64,000 bases of DNA from CAZKCI01 sp964551475 (GCA_964551475.1 CAZKCI010000028.1:8117-72116); one strand, 5' to 3'. Counted from the stretch's first letter, positions 24,090-33,478 are shown. Notes: a model not told the origin generated them from the sequence alone. Translations and numbers: made by a program.

Positions 24090-24301
24090 AAAGCAGACGC
24101 TATACCAAGTTGGTGCATGAAGGGAAGTTTGTCGCGGAGGTCGATGTAGAACTGCTGGAAACCGATTCGGGCTGGTCTCCGTATCTCTCGCTCGACGATG
24201 CCTTCAAGCTTGACGATGTTCGCGAAGCGCTTCGTCGCGGCGATGTCAGCACCGCCTCCCGCCAGGCGCGCATTTTTACCCTGACCCCCGTAGCTGTATA
24301 G
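24086..24301 (+). CDS. Small antitoxin-like partner of DUF4258
   Basis: The 71-residue protein begins MKSRRYTKLVHEGKFVAEVD and contains GWSPYLSLDDAFKLDDVREA, a HicB-like or helix-type layout seen in proteins encoded beside DUF4258. ATG 24086 overlaps the DUF4258 stop, and GAAGGAGAAG gives a ribosome-binding site. An upstream in-frame extension lies within DUF4258 and is rejected. The antitoxin role is inferred from pairing. Confidence 0.75.
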   Translation: MKSRRYTKLVHEGKFVAEVDVELLETDSGWSPYLSLDDAFKLDDVREALRRGDVSTASRQARIFTLTPVAV

Positions 24302-24325
24302 ACCAGAGAACAAGCTCGGCACACC

Positions 24326-24357
24326 AAAAAATGCGACGCGGATGCGTCGCATTTTTA
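24326..24357 (-). terminator. Terminator of the tRNA-Leu gene
   Basis: Minus strand: after the tRNA 3' end, AAAATGCGACGC (stem) CCGCGTCGCATTTTTT forms a GC-rich hairpin with a T run. An almost identical copy follows the orphan 3' end at 23468. Confidence 0.8.
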
Positions 24358-24358
24358 T

Positions 24359-24491
24359 TGCCGCCGCGGGGAGTCTCCGTCTATGGCCGGATGCGGCAAA
24401 CCCGCCGTTGGCGGGTTTGACGCAGAACCCCGATGAGCTTGCGCCCACTAGGTCCTGAACCTAGCGCGTCTGCCAGTTCCGCCACGGCGGC
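24359..24491 (-). tRNA. tRNA-Leu(CAG) interrupted by a 49-nt insert in the T-loop
   Basis: Minus strand from 24491: acceptor GCCGCCG, D-arm GCG...CGC, anticodon arm CTAGG-TTCAGGA-CCTAG (anticodon CAG), long variable arm TGGGC-GCAA-GCTCA, T-stem CGGGG and T-loop start TTC. The T-loop is then interrupted by 49 nt (24424-24376) before GACT, CCCCG, acceptor CGGCGGC and A73 at 24359. Removing exactly 49 nt restores CGGGG-TTCGACT-CCCCG, a perfect T-arm, and an 84-nt tRNA. The insert folds as two hairpins (TGCG..AAACCCGCC/GGCGGGTTT..CGCA, then TCCG/CGGA). CCA is not encoded. Function after transcription is doubtful unless the insert is removed. Confidence 0.85.
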
Positions 24492-24497
24492 AAATAT

Positions 24498-24734
24498 TTA
24501 GACTTTCGATTTTAAGAACCGCTTCCCTGGTCCGGATTTCAAGTATCTCTCTCGCTTCAGCGCTTCCGCACGGTTCGCGCACTTCTCCTGGTAAACAAGC
24601 TCAAAAGGCCCGCGATAGGAGGTGGAGCGCACATCGCCTTTTACGTGGCGCGCCAACCTTGCCTTCAGGTTCGCGGTTTGACCGGTATAGCATCTACCGT
24701 CAACCAAACTCTTGATGACATATACCGTGAACAT
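24498..24734 (-). CDS. Single-domain GIY-YIG nuclease (YhbQ-like)
   Basis: The 78-residue protein (from ATG 24734) is a stand-alone GIY-YIG domain: YVIKSLVDGRCYTGQT at residues 4-19 holds the two halves of the motif, followed by LKARLARH with the catalytic Arg/His and the Glu in EALKRERYLKSG. A longer frame to 24824 adds 30 residues outside the domain. Its stop is six bases from the 5' end of the interrupted tRNA-Leu, on the same strand. Similar proteins are structure-selective or homing-type nucleases; the role here is unknown. Confidence 0.85.
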   Translation of the reverse strand: MFTVYVIKSLVDGRCYTGQTANLKARLARHVKGDVRSTSYRGPFELVYQEKCANRAEALKRERYLKSGPGKRFLKSKV

Positions 24735-24855
24735 GCTCGCCCAACCCCGAAAACGGGCTTCCGGAAATTGAACCATTCCCACTCTGGAAGCGTTATAGAT
24801 ATGGTAAAATAACGCCGGTGTCAATAGCCGCCTTGAAAAGCGGCGGGAGGGACAG

Positions 24856-25323
24856 ATGAGAATTTCAACCGCGGTTGTGCTCGCGCTGGCGATCGGGGCG
24901 GCGTCTTCCGCCGTCCTCGCCCAGCAGGTGGTCGAACCCGATCAGCTCAAGGTCAGCCCCCTCAAATACCGGGGATCCTACATCAAGGTCATGGACGTCT
25001 ATCTGCACGGCCGCGCCGGCGAGCCGGTCCGCATGCAGGAGGCGGGCTATCCCCTCGACCAGTGGATAACCTTTGGGCTGGGACGAGCCGGGATCCGCTG
25101 CTTCATCCGCCGCGATTCGACCGCGGAGGCGCTGGTGGGAGGGCTGCAGCCGAGGGATCAGATCACCGTCATCGGGACGCTCAAGGAGCCCCGGGTCCGC
25201 TTCAACGGGCCCCGGGACACCCTCAAGCTCCAGCCGATCATCGAAGTGAGCAAGATCGTCAAGGGCTGGGGAGAGATTCCGCCGCCCCCCCCGCCGCCTC
25301 CGGCCGCGCCGGCGGCGAAGTAA
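24856..25323 (+). CDS. Exported OB-fold-like protein of unknown function
   Basis: The 155-residue protein has a signal peptide (1-22, cleavage after VLA) and a compact beta-rich domain with DQLKVSPLKYRGSYIKVMDV and a GxxxxRDQITVIGTL strand, the look of a bacterial OB-fold, then a Pro/Ala-rich tail (PPPPPPPPAAPAAK). It should be periplasmic. GGAGGGACAG precedes the ATG and TAAAAT at 24805-24810 is a possible -10. No family name is offered. Confidence 0.7.
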   Translation: MRISTAVVLALAIGAASSAVLAQQVVEPDQLKVSPLKYRGSYIKVMDVYLHGRAGEPVRMQEAGYPLDQWITFGLGRAGIRCFIRRDSTAEALVGGLQPRDQITVIGTLKEPRVRFNGPRDTLKLQPIIEVSKIVKGWGEIPPPPPPPPAAPAAK

Positions 25324-25416
25324 TCAAACCGCGACCGGGAACGTGCACGATTACGAGCACATGCCTTTCTCCGCCGGCGTTCCTCTCATTCCCGCGTTCA
25401 TCGCGGAGTTTCCGCG

Positions 25417-25866
25417 ATGAACGCGGAAAAGATGCTGGCCAGCAACCGCCGCGCCCGGCACGATTACCTGGTTTTGGCCACGATGGAAGCCGGGATCGCC
25501 CTGCAGGGCTCGGAGGTCAAATCCCTGCGGCGGGGGCAGGGATCGCTCGCCGGGGCCTACGCCGCCCTCGAAGCGGGTGAGGTCTGGCTCCGCGATTTTC
25601 ACATCCCCCCTTACGATTCCGGCTCCGCCTTCGCGCCGGCTGCCAAACGGAAGCGGAAGCTCCTCCTCCATGCCCGCGAGATCAAGCGCCTGATCGGTCA
25701 GGTCGCGCTCAAGGGCAACACACTGATCCCCCTCAAGGTCTATCTCAAGAACGGGCTGGTCAAGGTGGAGCTCGCCGTGGCCAAGGGGAAGAAGCACTAC
25801 GACCGGCGGGCCGATCTCAAGGAGAAGGCGGCGGAGCGGGAGATGGAGCGGGGATTGCGCCGATAG
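25417..25866 (+). CDS. smpB: SsrA-binding protein
   Basis: The 149-residue protein brings tmRNA to stalled ribosomes. It has the SmpB beta-barrel with NRRARHDYLV, GIALQGSEVKSLR, IPLKVYLKNGLVKVELAVAKGKKHYDRR and the basic tail. Length is normal. No ssrA gene is seen in the window. The next sequence is a GGAGTAATGG hairpin. Confidence 0.97.
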   Translation: MNAEKMLASNRRARHDYLVLATMEAGIALQGSEVKSLRRGQGSLAGAYAALEAGEVWLRDFHIPPYDSGSAFAPAAKRKRKLLLHAREIKRLIGQVALKGNTLIPLKVYLKNGLVKVELAVAKGKKHYDRRADLKEKAAEREMERGLRR

Positions 25867-25876
25867 GGGGACTGGG

Positions 25877-25959
25877 GAGGAGTAGTGGAGTAATGAGGTG
25901 GCGTTAATACCCTGCCGGTCGGTTCCAACACTCCAGTACTCCATCACTCCATTACTCCC
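25877..25959. repeat. GGAGTAATGG-family hairpin, copy 2
   Basis: Left words GGAGTAGTGGAGTAATGAGG, right words CTCCAGTACTCCATCACTCC. It separates smpB from a convergent HAD gene and supplies that gene's stop codon (TGA, 25946-25944). Confidence 0.8.
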
Positions 25960-26654
25960 GGTCGACCTAGCAACTTCCGTATTCGGCGATCCGGCGGCTG
26001 GCGGAATATGATCCGTTCCGCGGAGCGGAAGTCCGTCAGGGGCAGGTAGTCGATCCCCGTCTTCCGGCAGTAGGCGGCCAGCTCCGTCCTCGCGAAGACC
26101 GCGTCCGCCGCCCGGGCCGCCGGCGTGTCGCTGTAGCCGTTCCCGAAGAAGCAGACGCGGTATCCCCGTTTTTGCAGTTCCTCCACTGTCTCCGCCTTCC
26201 CGATCAGGCAGTTTTTGTGCCGGAGGCGGGCATGGACCCGGAAACTCAGGCGGAGCTGGCCCCGGACGAAGGCGGCATGATGGCAGCGGACCTGGATCCC
26301 CCGCCGGTCGACGCTCCAGCGCCGGAGCAGGTAATCGATATAGATGTCGAAGCCGTTGGAGACGATCAGGATTTTCGCTCCCGTCTTTCTCAGGCGGGCG
26401 AGGAGGGGCCGGAACCCCTTCCGGAGAGCCGTCTCCACGCGGAGGAAGGCGTAGAAATCGCGCCGTCCGCCCCGGAAGTGGCGGGCCATCTCGCGATAGG
26501 CCTCCTTGAGGGAGATCTCACCAGCGTGGTAGTCGGCGTGGGCGGAGAGCCAGGCGGGATCGGCATAGCGGTGGAAGACGGCGTCGAAGACGTCGTCTTC
26601 CGAGATGGTGCCGTCGAAGTCGAAGACGAAAGCGGTGCGGGACAATGGTGTCAT
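25944..26654 (-). CDS. HAD-family phosphatase (phosphoserine phosphatase-like)
   Basis: From ATG 26654 the protein is 236 residues. FDFDGTIS (motif I, DxDGT) near residue 9, ILIVSNG (motif II) and FFGNGYSDTPAA (motif IV) define a HAD phosphatase with a helical cap like phosphoserine phosphatase or MtnX. Substrate unknown. The last residues (GVME) are translated from the GGAGTAATGG repeat. A longer upstream frame is encoded by a GTTCACGG repeat and is rejected. Confidence 0.82.
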   Translation of the reverse strand: MTPLSRTAFVFDFDGTISEDDVFDAVFHRYADPAWLSAHADYHAGEISLKEAYREMARHFRGGRRDFYAFLRVETALRKGFRPLLARLRKTGAKILIVSNGFDIYIDYLLRRWSVDRRGIQVRCHHAAFVRGQLRLSFRVHARLRHKNCLIGKAETVEELQKRGYRVCFFGNGYSDTPAARAADAVFARTELAAYCRKTGIDYLPLTDFRSAERIIFRQPPDRRIRKLLGRPGVME

Positions 26655-26712
26655 AGTCAAAAACGCTGATGATGCGTGCAGACAGGACAGGACGCCAGGA
26701 TTCAGGAAGCAG

Positions 26713-26808
26713 GGTTCACGGTTCAACGGTTCACGGTTCACGGTTCAGCGGTTCAACGGTTAGGCGGGTTGAACCGAGACAACCGTGAACCGCTGAACCG
26801 TTGAACCT
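26713..26808. repeat. GTTCACGG/GTTCAACGG-family hairpin, copy 1
   Basis: GTTCACGGTTCAACGGTTCA words on the left pair with TGAACCGCTGAACCGTTGAA words on the right. A second copy lies at 57834-57917. It sits upstream of the HAD gene and just behind the ABC permease gene, both minus strand. Confidence 0.8.
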
Positions 26809-26820
26809 AATAACCTTTGC

Positions 26821-27759
26821 TTATTCTTTGGCTTCCCGGACGTATGGCTTCCCCAGCGCCTCGGGCGCGCCCAGCGTCTTGCGGTAGAACCGCGTCCGGG
26901 CCAGGACGAGAAAAGCGATGGTGGCGAGATAGGGGAGCATCTGGAGAAACTGGGCGGGGAGGACCGTTCCCCGGGCCTGGATCGTCGAGTCGAGAGCGTA
27001 GAGGGAGCCGAAGAGCAGGGCCCCCAGCGCCGCCCGTCCCGCGCCCCAGTTGCCGAAGATGACCAGGGCGATCGCCACCCATCCCCGCCCGGCGGCCATC
27101 TGCTCCTTCCAACCCGGGGAGAGGGCCAGGGAGAGATAGGCCCCTCCCAGCCCGGCGAAACCCCCGCCGAAAAGGACGCAGAGGTAGCGGGTGAGCGTGA
27201 CGTCGACGCCCATCACGTCGGCGGCGGCGGGGTTCTCTCCGACGGAGCGGATGTTCAGGCCGGCCCGGGTCCGCCGGAGGAGGAACCAGACCGCGGCCAG
27301 GCAGAAGAAAGAGAGGTAGACCAGCGGATCCTGGGCGAAGAAAGCGGTCCCCAGCACCGGAATCCGGGAGAGGAGGGGGAGAGCGAGGGGGCGGAAGGAG
27401 TCGGCGGCCGGCGCCATCGCCATGCCGGATTTTTCTCCGAAAAAGGAGGAGAGTCCGAGGCCGAAGATGGTCAGGGCCAGGCCGCTCACGATCTGATTGG
27501 CCCGGAGGCTGACCGTCAGGACGGCGTGGATCAGGCTCAAAACCGCCCCGCCGGCGATCGCCGCCAGGCAGCCGACGAGAAGGGATCCGCTCGCCTGCGC
27601 CGCCCAGAAGCCGGAGAAAGCGCCCATCAACATAATCCCTTCCAGGCCGAGGTTGAGCACGCCCGACCGTTCGCAGACGATCTCGCCCAGGGCGACCAGG
27701 ATGAGCGGCGTCCCCTGGACGACGCCGGCGGTCAGGAGCGATGTCAGAAAGTCGAGCAT
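26821..27759 (-). CDS. Nucleoside ABC importer permease (NupQ/YufQ-like)
   Basis: The 312-residue BPD-type inner-membrane permease has about nine hydrophobic helices; ALGEIVCERSGVLNLGLEGI (about 25-44) is the conserved start block of this subfamily and SVGENPAAADVMGVDV its coupling region. It belongs with the second permease, the ATPase and the BMP-type binding protein encoded just upstream on the same strand, the set that imports nucleosides in characterised relatives. Confidence 0.88.
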   Translation of the reverse strand: MLDFLTSLLTAGVVQGTPLILVALGEIVCERSGVLNLGLEGIMLMGAFSGFWAAQASGSLLVGCLAAIAGGAVLSLIHAVLTVSLRANQIVSGLALTIFGLGLSSFFGEKSGMAMAPAADSFRPLALPLLSRIPVLGTAFFAQDPLVYLSFFCLAAVWFLLRRTRAGLNIRSVGENPAAADVMGVDVTLTRYLCVLFGGGFAGLGGAYLSLALSPGWKEQMAAGRGWVAIALVIFGNWGAGRAALGALLFGSLYALDSTIQARGTVLPAQFLQMLPYLATIAFLVLARTRFYRKTLGAPEALGKPYVREAKE

Positions 27760-27817
27760 GGTATGACCGTTACCCGTCGCGGGTCATGCGCAACGAAGCA
27801 TCGCACATCCGGCGGGT

Positions 27818-27856
27818 CCGTTGCACGTTACACGTTGCACGTTACACGTTTCACGC
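27818..27856 (-). repeat. GTTACACGTTGCAC word repeat
   Basis: TTGCACGTTACACG words occur three times in tandem and contain the stop codon of the permease gene. Confidence 0.55.
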
Positions 27857-28901
27857 GTATGCGAATCCGATAGTTGACCAAAACTTCCCCCGCCAGTAAA
27901 AAGAAGAGAATCGCTCCCTCCAGGATCGGGACCACCGAGACCGGGACCAGGAGGGAGATCTGGATCATTTCCCCCCCGGTGAGCAGGCCGCCGAAGAGGA
28001 GCGCGACCAGGACCACCGCCAGGGGATGGGTGCGGGCGAGCCAGGCGATCAGGATCGCGGTGTAGCCGTAGCCGGAAGCCACCACCCGGCCCACCCGATG
28101 CTCGATCCCCGCCGCCTCGGTGAAGCCCGCCATCCCGGCCAGGGCGCCCGAGAGGAAGAGGATGAGAACGATGTTCTTCTCGATCTTCATCCCGGCGTAG
28201 CGGGCGGCGGCCTCGTTCTCCCCGATCACGCGCACCTCGAAGCCCCAGACCGTCTTATGGAGGGCGACATAGAGGAGAGCGGCGGCGATCAGGGCGATGA
28301 AGATCCCGAGGTGGAGCCGTCCCCATCCCAGGTCGGGGAGGCAGGCCGCGGCGCAGAAGGACTGGCTGAAGGGAAATCCGTCGGCCCCCTTGAGCGGGCC
28401 GTAGACGAAGTAGCTGGAGAGGAGGATGGCGATCCAGTTCATGAGCAGCGTGGTGATGATCTCGTTGACGGAGAGAAAGGCCCGCAAGACCCCGGCTAGG
28501 CCGGCCCAGATCCCTCCCCCCAGGATGCCGGCCAGTCCCATCAGCGGCAGAAGAGCGCTGGCGGGCAGGGAGGAAAAATTCAGGGCGACCAGCGAGGCCG
28601 CCAGCGACCCCGCCACGTACTGGCCTTCGGCGCCGATGTTCCAGACTTTCATCCGGAGGGCGGCCGCCACGCCCAGGGAGCAGAGGATGAGAGGGGTGGC
28701 CTTGACCAGTGTTTCGGAGAGGCCGTAGAGGTTCCCGAAGGCGCCCTGGAGGAGGGCGCCGTAGGCTTCGACCGGGTTCACGCCGATGGCGAGGATGACC
28801 AGTCCGCTGAAGACGAGGGCCAGGAGGACGGAGACCAGAGTCACCGTCAGGCGGAGACCGGGGGAGGGGGCGGGGCGTTTTTCTATTGAGAGTAAACTCA
28901 T
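27828..28901 (-). CDS. Nucleoside ABC importer permease (NupP/YufP-like)
   Basis: From ATG 28901 the protein is 357 residues with about nine to ten membrane helices. RMKVWNIGAEGQYVAGSLAA is the hallmark block of this permease type, with VIGENEAAARYAGMKIEK as the cytoplasmic coupling loop. It pairs with the adjacent permease as a heterodimer. The last residues and stop (27828-27830) are encoded by a ACGTTACACGTTGCAC word repeat (27818-27856). The upstream six codons of the open frame are repeat-derived and excluded. Confidence 0.88.
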   Translation of the reverse strand: MSLLSIEKRPAPSPGLRLTVTLVSVLLALVFSGLVILAIGVNPVEAYGALLQGAFGNLYGLSETLVKATPLILCSLGVAAALRMKVWNIGAEGQYVAGSLAASLVALNFSSLPASALLPLMGLAGILGGGIWAGLAGVLRAFLSVNEIITTLLMNWIAILLSSYFVYGPLKGADGFPFSQSFCAAACLPDLGWGRLHLGIFIALIAAALLYVALHKTVWGFEVRVIGENEAAARYAGMKIEKNIVLILFLSGALAGMAGFTEAAGIEHRVGRVVASGYGYTAILIAWLARTHPLAVVLVALLFGGLLTGGEMIQISLLVPVSVVPILEGAILFFLLAGEVLVNYRIRIRVKRVTCNV

Positions 28902-28907
28902 GGGATA

Positions 28908-28937
28908 CGTATAGGGCATAGAGCATAGGGCATAGGG
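28908..28937. repeat. CATAGGG word repeat
   Basis: ATAGGGCATAGAGCATAGGG and one further CATAGGG unit sit between the permease and ATPase genes and touch the ATPase stop codon at 28938. Confidence 0.5.
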
Positions 28938-30530
<1,593 letters not shown>

Positions 30531-30571
30531 GAGTGGGCGTGCCAGGGAGGGTCAGTCCAAACCGGAGTAGT

Positions 30572-30649
30572 AAAAGTTGTAAGTTATAAGGTGTCTTTCG
30601 CGGGATCTCGCGCTTTTCCCTTACAACCTACAACTTATAACTTATAACA
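30572..30649. repeat. AAGTTGTAAGTTATAAGG hairpin
   Basis: AAAGTTGTAAGTTATAAGG pairs with CCTACAACTTATAACTTATA across about 40 bases. It lies between the binding-protein gene and the ATPase gene and ends 4 bases from the former's stop, so it may cap or terminate that mRNA. Confidence 0.7.
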
Positions 30650-30653
30650 TTTT

Positions 30654-31724
30654 CTATTTTGGGATTTGGCCGTCCACTCCCTGGACGAACCAGCTCATGC
30701 TGAAAAGCTCACCGTCGGAGGGGACCGTCCCCTCGGGGATGACGATCTTCCCGGACTGATCCTTGACCGGACCCTGGAAGACGATCTTTTTCCCCGCGGC
30801 GATGTCGGCCTTGGTTTTGTTCACCAGCGTTTTTACCTCCTCCGGAACCATCGGCCCGAAGGGGGCGATGTCGATGAGACCGGTCTCCAGTCCCCACCAG
30901 ATCGGCTGGTTGGTCCAGGTCCCGTCGTGGACGTCCTGGGCGATCTTCTTGTAGAGAACGCCCCAGTGCCAGATGGCCGAGGTGAGGTGGGCCTTGGGGG
31001 CGAAGGCGGACATGTCGGTGTTGTAGCCGACGGAGTATTTCCCGTTCTCCTGGGCGGCCTGCTGGGGTCCGGGGGAGTCCTGGTGCTGGGCGATCACGTC
31101 GGCGCCGACCTGGATCAGGGACTCGGCCGCCTGTTTCTCCCGGGCCGGGTCGAACCAGGTGTAGGTCCAGACCACCTTCACCTTCGCCGCCGGGTTGGTC
31201 TGGAGCGCGCCCAGCGTGAAGGCGTTGATCCCCCGGATCACCTCGGGGATGGGATGGGCGGCGACATAGCCGATGACGTTGCTCTTGGTCATCTTCCCCG
31301 CGACCATCCCGGTGAGGAAGCGGGCCTGGTACATCCGGCCGAAGTAGTTGCCCATGTTGGCCGAGGTCTTCGATCCCGAGCAGTGCATGAAGACCAGGCC
31401 GGGATATTTTTCGGCGACCTGGGCCGTCTGGTCCATGTATCCGTAGCTGGTGGCGAAGATCAGGTTGTAGCCCATCTCGGCGAACTGGGTGAGGACGCGG
31501 ATGGCGTCGCCGCCCTCGTTGACGCTCTCGACATAGCGGGTCTCCTTGACGAAGGGGAGGGCGGCCATCTCCTTGCGTCCCAAATCGTGGGCGTAGTTCC
31601 ACCCCGCGTCCCCGACCGGGGCCACGTAGACGAAGCCGGCCTTGATCTCTTGGACGGGCTCGCGGGCCAGGACCGGCGCGGCCAGGGCTGAACCCAACGC
31701 TAAAGCCAGGAGCATCTTCTTCAC
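30654..31724 (-). CDS. BMP-family nucleoside-binding protein
   Basis: The 356-residue periplasmic protein has a signal peptide (1-20, AAPVLA) with no lipobox cysteine, implying a free periplasmic protein and hence an outer membrane. GDAGWNYAHDLGRKEMA, the aromatic-rich YTWFDPAREKQAAESLI and HQDSPGPQQAA are BMP/Med family blocks. In relatives such proteins bind purine nucleosides. It is the first gene of the importer cluster; GGGGGAAAGAG is its ribosome-binding site. Confidence 0.9.
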   Translation of the reverse strand: MKKMLLALALGSALAAPVLAREPVQEIKAGFVYVAPVGDAGWNYAHDLGRKEMAALPFVKETRYVESVNEGGDAIRVLTQFAEMGYNLIFATSYGYMDQTAQVAEKYPGLVFMHCSGSKTSANMGNYFGRMYQARFLTGMVAGKMTKSNVIGYVAAHPIPEVIRGINAFTLGALQTNPAAKVKVVWTYTWFDPAREKQAAESLIQVGADVIAQHQDSPGPQQAAQENGKYSVGYNTDMSAFAPKAHLTSAIWHWGVLYKKIAQDVHDGTWTNQPIWWGLETGLIDIAPFGPMVPEEVKTLVNKTKADIAAGKKIVFQGPVKDQSGKIVIPEGTVPSDGELFSMSWFVQGVDGQIPK

Positions 31725-31762
31725 TCTTTCCCCCTTATCCGTTCACGTTCTCAACCAGGACT

Positions 31763-31788
31763 GGTAGCCGCAGGCTTCAGCCTGCGCA
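31763..31788. repeat. GTAGCCGC-family palindrome
   Basis: GGTAGCCGCAGGCTTCAGCC with the following TGCGC folds as a short hairpin, between the purine permease and the binding-protein genes. Confidence 0.65.
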
Positions 31789-31809
31789 GAGCAATCCATC
31801 CGGGCTACT

Positions 31810-33150
31810 TCACGCTCTGCCCGCGTAGACATAGACGAAATACAGGACCAGGATCGCCGCCAGAATGTAGGCGAGCGGGGGAACGCTTTTACCTTTTCCG
31901 GAAAGAAGCTTGATCACCGGGTAGCTGATGAAGCCCAGAGCCAGGCCGTTGGCGATGGAGTAGGAGAGGGGGATCCCCAGGATGACCAGGGCGGCCGGGA
32001 TGGCCTCGGAGGGGTCGTCCCAGTCGATCCGGGAGGTGTTGCGGAGCATCAGCGCTCCCACCATCACCAGAGCCGGCGCCGTGATCGCCGGGTTTTTCCC
32101 GACCATGGCGACCAGGGGCCCGAGCAGGAGGGCGAGGAGAAAGAGAAGGCCGGTGACCACGCTGGTCATCCCCGTCCGCCCCCCGGCGGCGACGCCGGCC
32201 GCGGACTCGATGTAGCAGGTGACGGGGGACGTCCCCAGGAGCGCCCCGGCCACGGTGGTTCCGGAGTCGATGAGCAGCGCCTCCTTCATCCGGGGGAGGT
32301 CGTTGTCACGGATCAGGCCCGCCTGCTCGCCGACGCCGATCAGCGTCCCCACGCTGTCGAAGAGATCCATGATGAAAAAGATAACGATGAAGGGGAGGGC
32401 CGCGAGCGAAAGCGCGCCGGGAATGTCCGCGCGGAAGAAGGCGCCCTCCTTCACCTCCGGGAGGCCGAAAACTCCCTCATATTTGACCGAGCCGATGGCC
32501 AGGGCGAAGAGGGCGGCGGAGAGGATGCCGATGATCATCGCCCCGGCGACCCGGCGGGCGTGGAGGGCGGCGGTCACGAAGAGGCCGACGAAGAAGATCA
32601 GGATGGAGGGCTCGGTCAGCCGGGGATTGAAGCTGACCAGGGTTGCGGGGTGGGGGAGGATCAGGCCGGCGCTTTTCAGGCCGATGAAGGCGATGAACAG
32701 GCCGATCCCCACTGCCAGCGCGTTTTTCATGGATGGGCTGAGGGCGGCGGTGAGCGCCTTGCGGACGGGAAGGAGGCAGAGAAGGAAGTAGAGGGCGCCG
32801 TAGACGACGACGATGCCCAGGGCCGTGCCGGCCGGGTCGGCCGCGCCCTTCTGGGCGAGGGCGGCGATGACGGAGACGAAGAAGAAGTTCTCGCCCATCC
32901 CGGGAGCCAGGGCGACCGGGTAGCGGGCGTAGAGGCCCATGGCCAGAGTCCCCAGGGCGGCGGCGAGGCAGGTGGCGACCGTGAGCGCGCCGAAGTCGAG
33001 GCCGGTCGGCGCCCCGCCGAAAGTCCGGGAGAGGACGGCCGGCTGGACGAAGATGATGTAGGCCATGGTGAGGAAGGTGGCCAGTCCGGCCTGGGCCTCG
33101 ATCTTCAGGCTGGTCCGGTGATCGGAGAAACGAAAGAATCGGGCGAACAT
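31810..33150 (-). CDS. Purine permease of the AzgA-like NCS2 group
   Basis: The 446-residue protein has 12-14 membrane helices. QAGLATFLTMAYIIFVQPAV near the N-terminus, ALAPGMGENFFF, DLFDSVGTLIGVGEQAG and the SxGxAAGGRTGMTS block (ESAAGVAAGGRTG) define the adenine/guanine/hypoxanthine permease family, proton symporters of purine bases. It complements the nucleoside importer. TTGACA on the minus strand at 33211-33206 with a weak TAGCTG 18 nt on may be its promoter. Confidence 0.92.
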   Translation of the reverse strand: MFARFFRFSDHRTSLKIEAQAGLATFLTMAYIIFVQPAVLSRTFGGAPTGLDFGALTVATCLAAALGTLAMGLYARYPVALAPGMGENFFFVSVIAALAQKGAADPAGTALGIVVVYGALYFLLCLLPVRKALTAALSPSMKNALAVGIGLFIAFIGLKSAGLILPHPATLVSFNPRLTEPSILIFFVGLFVTAALHARRVAGAMIIGILSAALFALAIGSVKYEGVFGLPEVKEGAFFRADIPGALSLAALPFIVIFFIMDLFDSVGTLIGVGEQAGLIRDNDLPRMKEALLIDSGTTVAGALLGTSPVTCYIESAAGVAAGGRTGMTSVVTGLLFLLALLLGPLVAMVGKNPAITAPALVMVGALMLRNTSRIDWDDPSEAIPAALVILGIPLSYSIANGLALGFISYPVIKLLSGKGKSVPPLAYILAAILVLYFVYVYAGRA

Positions 33151-33272
33151 AAGGCGCGTCCCTCGAATGGGTGGAATTGCACAGCTACCATAGGATGGAA
33201 GGGTGTGTCAAGAGGGGATGGGCCAGCTTGGGCTGTCGGCCCTGCTTCCCGTGTGGTAATCTTGTCTCCGCC

Positions 33273-33452
33273 ATGCGACGGAAGGCAAACCGGGGCGAGA
33301 CGCGCCAGCAGGAGGCTCTCGCCGCCGCCGCCGTTCTCGGCCTTTTCCCGGATGATCTTTTTCCTGTCTTCCCCGGGGGCAGGAACAAGATAAGCATAAG
33401 GTCCGCAGAGCATATTCGTAGCGTGGCCGCTCCCGTGGCGACGGAATACTGA
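33273..33452 (+). CDS. Possible 59-residue protein of unknown function
   Basis: In the 385-base gap 33151-33535, ATG 33273 opens 59 codons (MRRKANRGETRQQEALAAAA...). An extended -10 (TGG TAATCT, 33254-33262) lies 10 nt upstream, and no ribosome-binding site is present. The N-terminus is basic and Ala-rich; no family is recognised. Chance is quite possible in GC-rich sequence. Confidence 0.25.
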   Translation: MRRKANRGETRQQEALAAAAVLGLFPDDLFPVFPGGRNKISIRSAEHIRSVAAPVATEY

Positions 33453-33469
33453 TACCGGCCGAAACGCTA

Positions 33470-33478
33470 TGCTAAAAT
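33470..33478 (+). promoter_or_regulatory. Extended -10 promoter of the CorA gene
   Basis: TGCTAAAAT at 33470-33478 is a good extended -10; no clear -35. Start about 33485, leader 51 nt with GAGAGGGACG before ATG 33536. Confidence 0.5.

Noticed and set aside
24326..24357. CRISPR-like or riboswitch hairpin repeated at 23468 and 24326
   Set aside because: Each copy directly follows a tRNA-Leu 3' end and ends in a T run, so it is the tRNA terminator.
23468..24375. Classical integrative element
   Set aside because: The segment is under 1 kb and lacks an integrase, so only the footprint (tRNA 3'-end direct repeat) is claimed.
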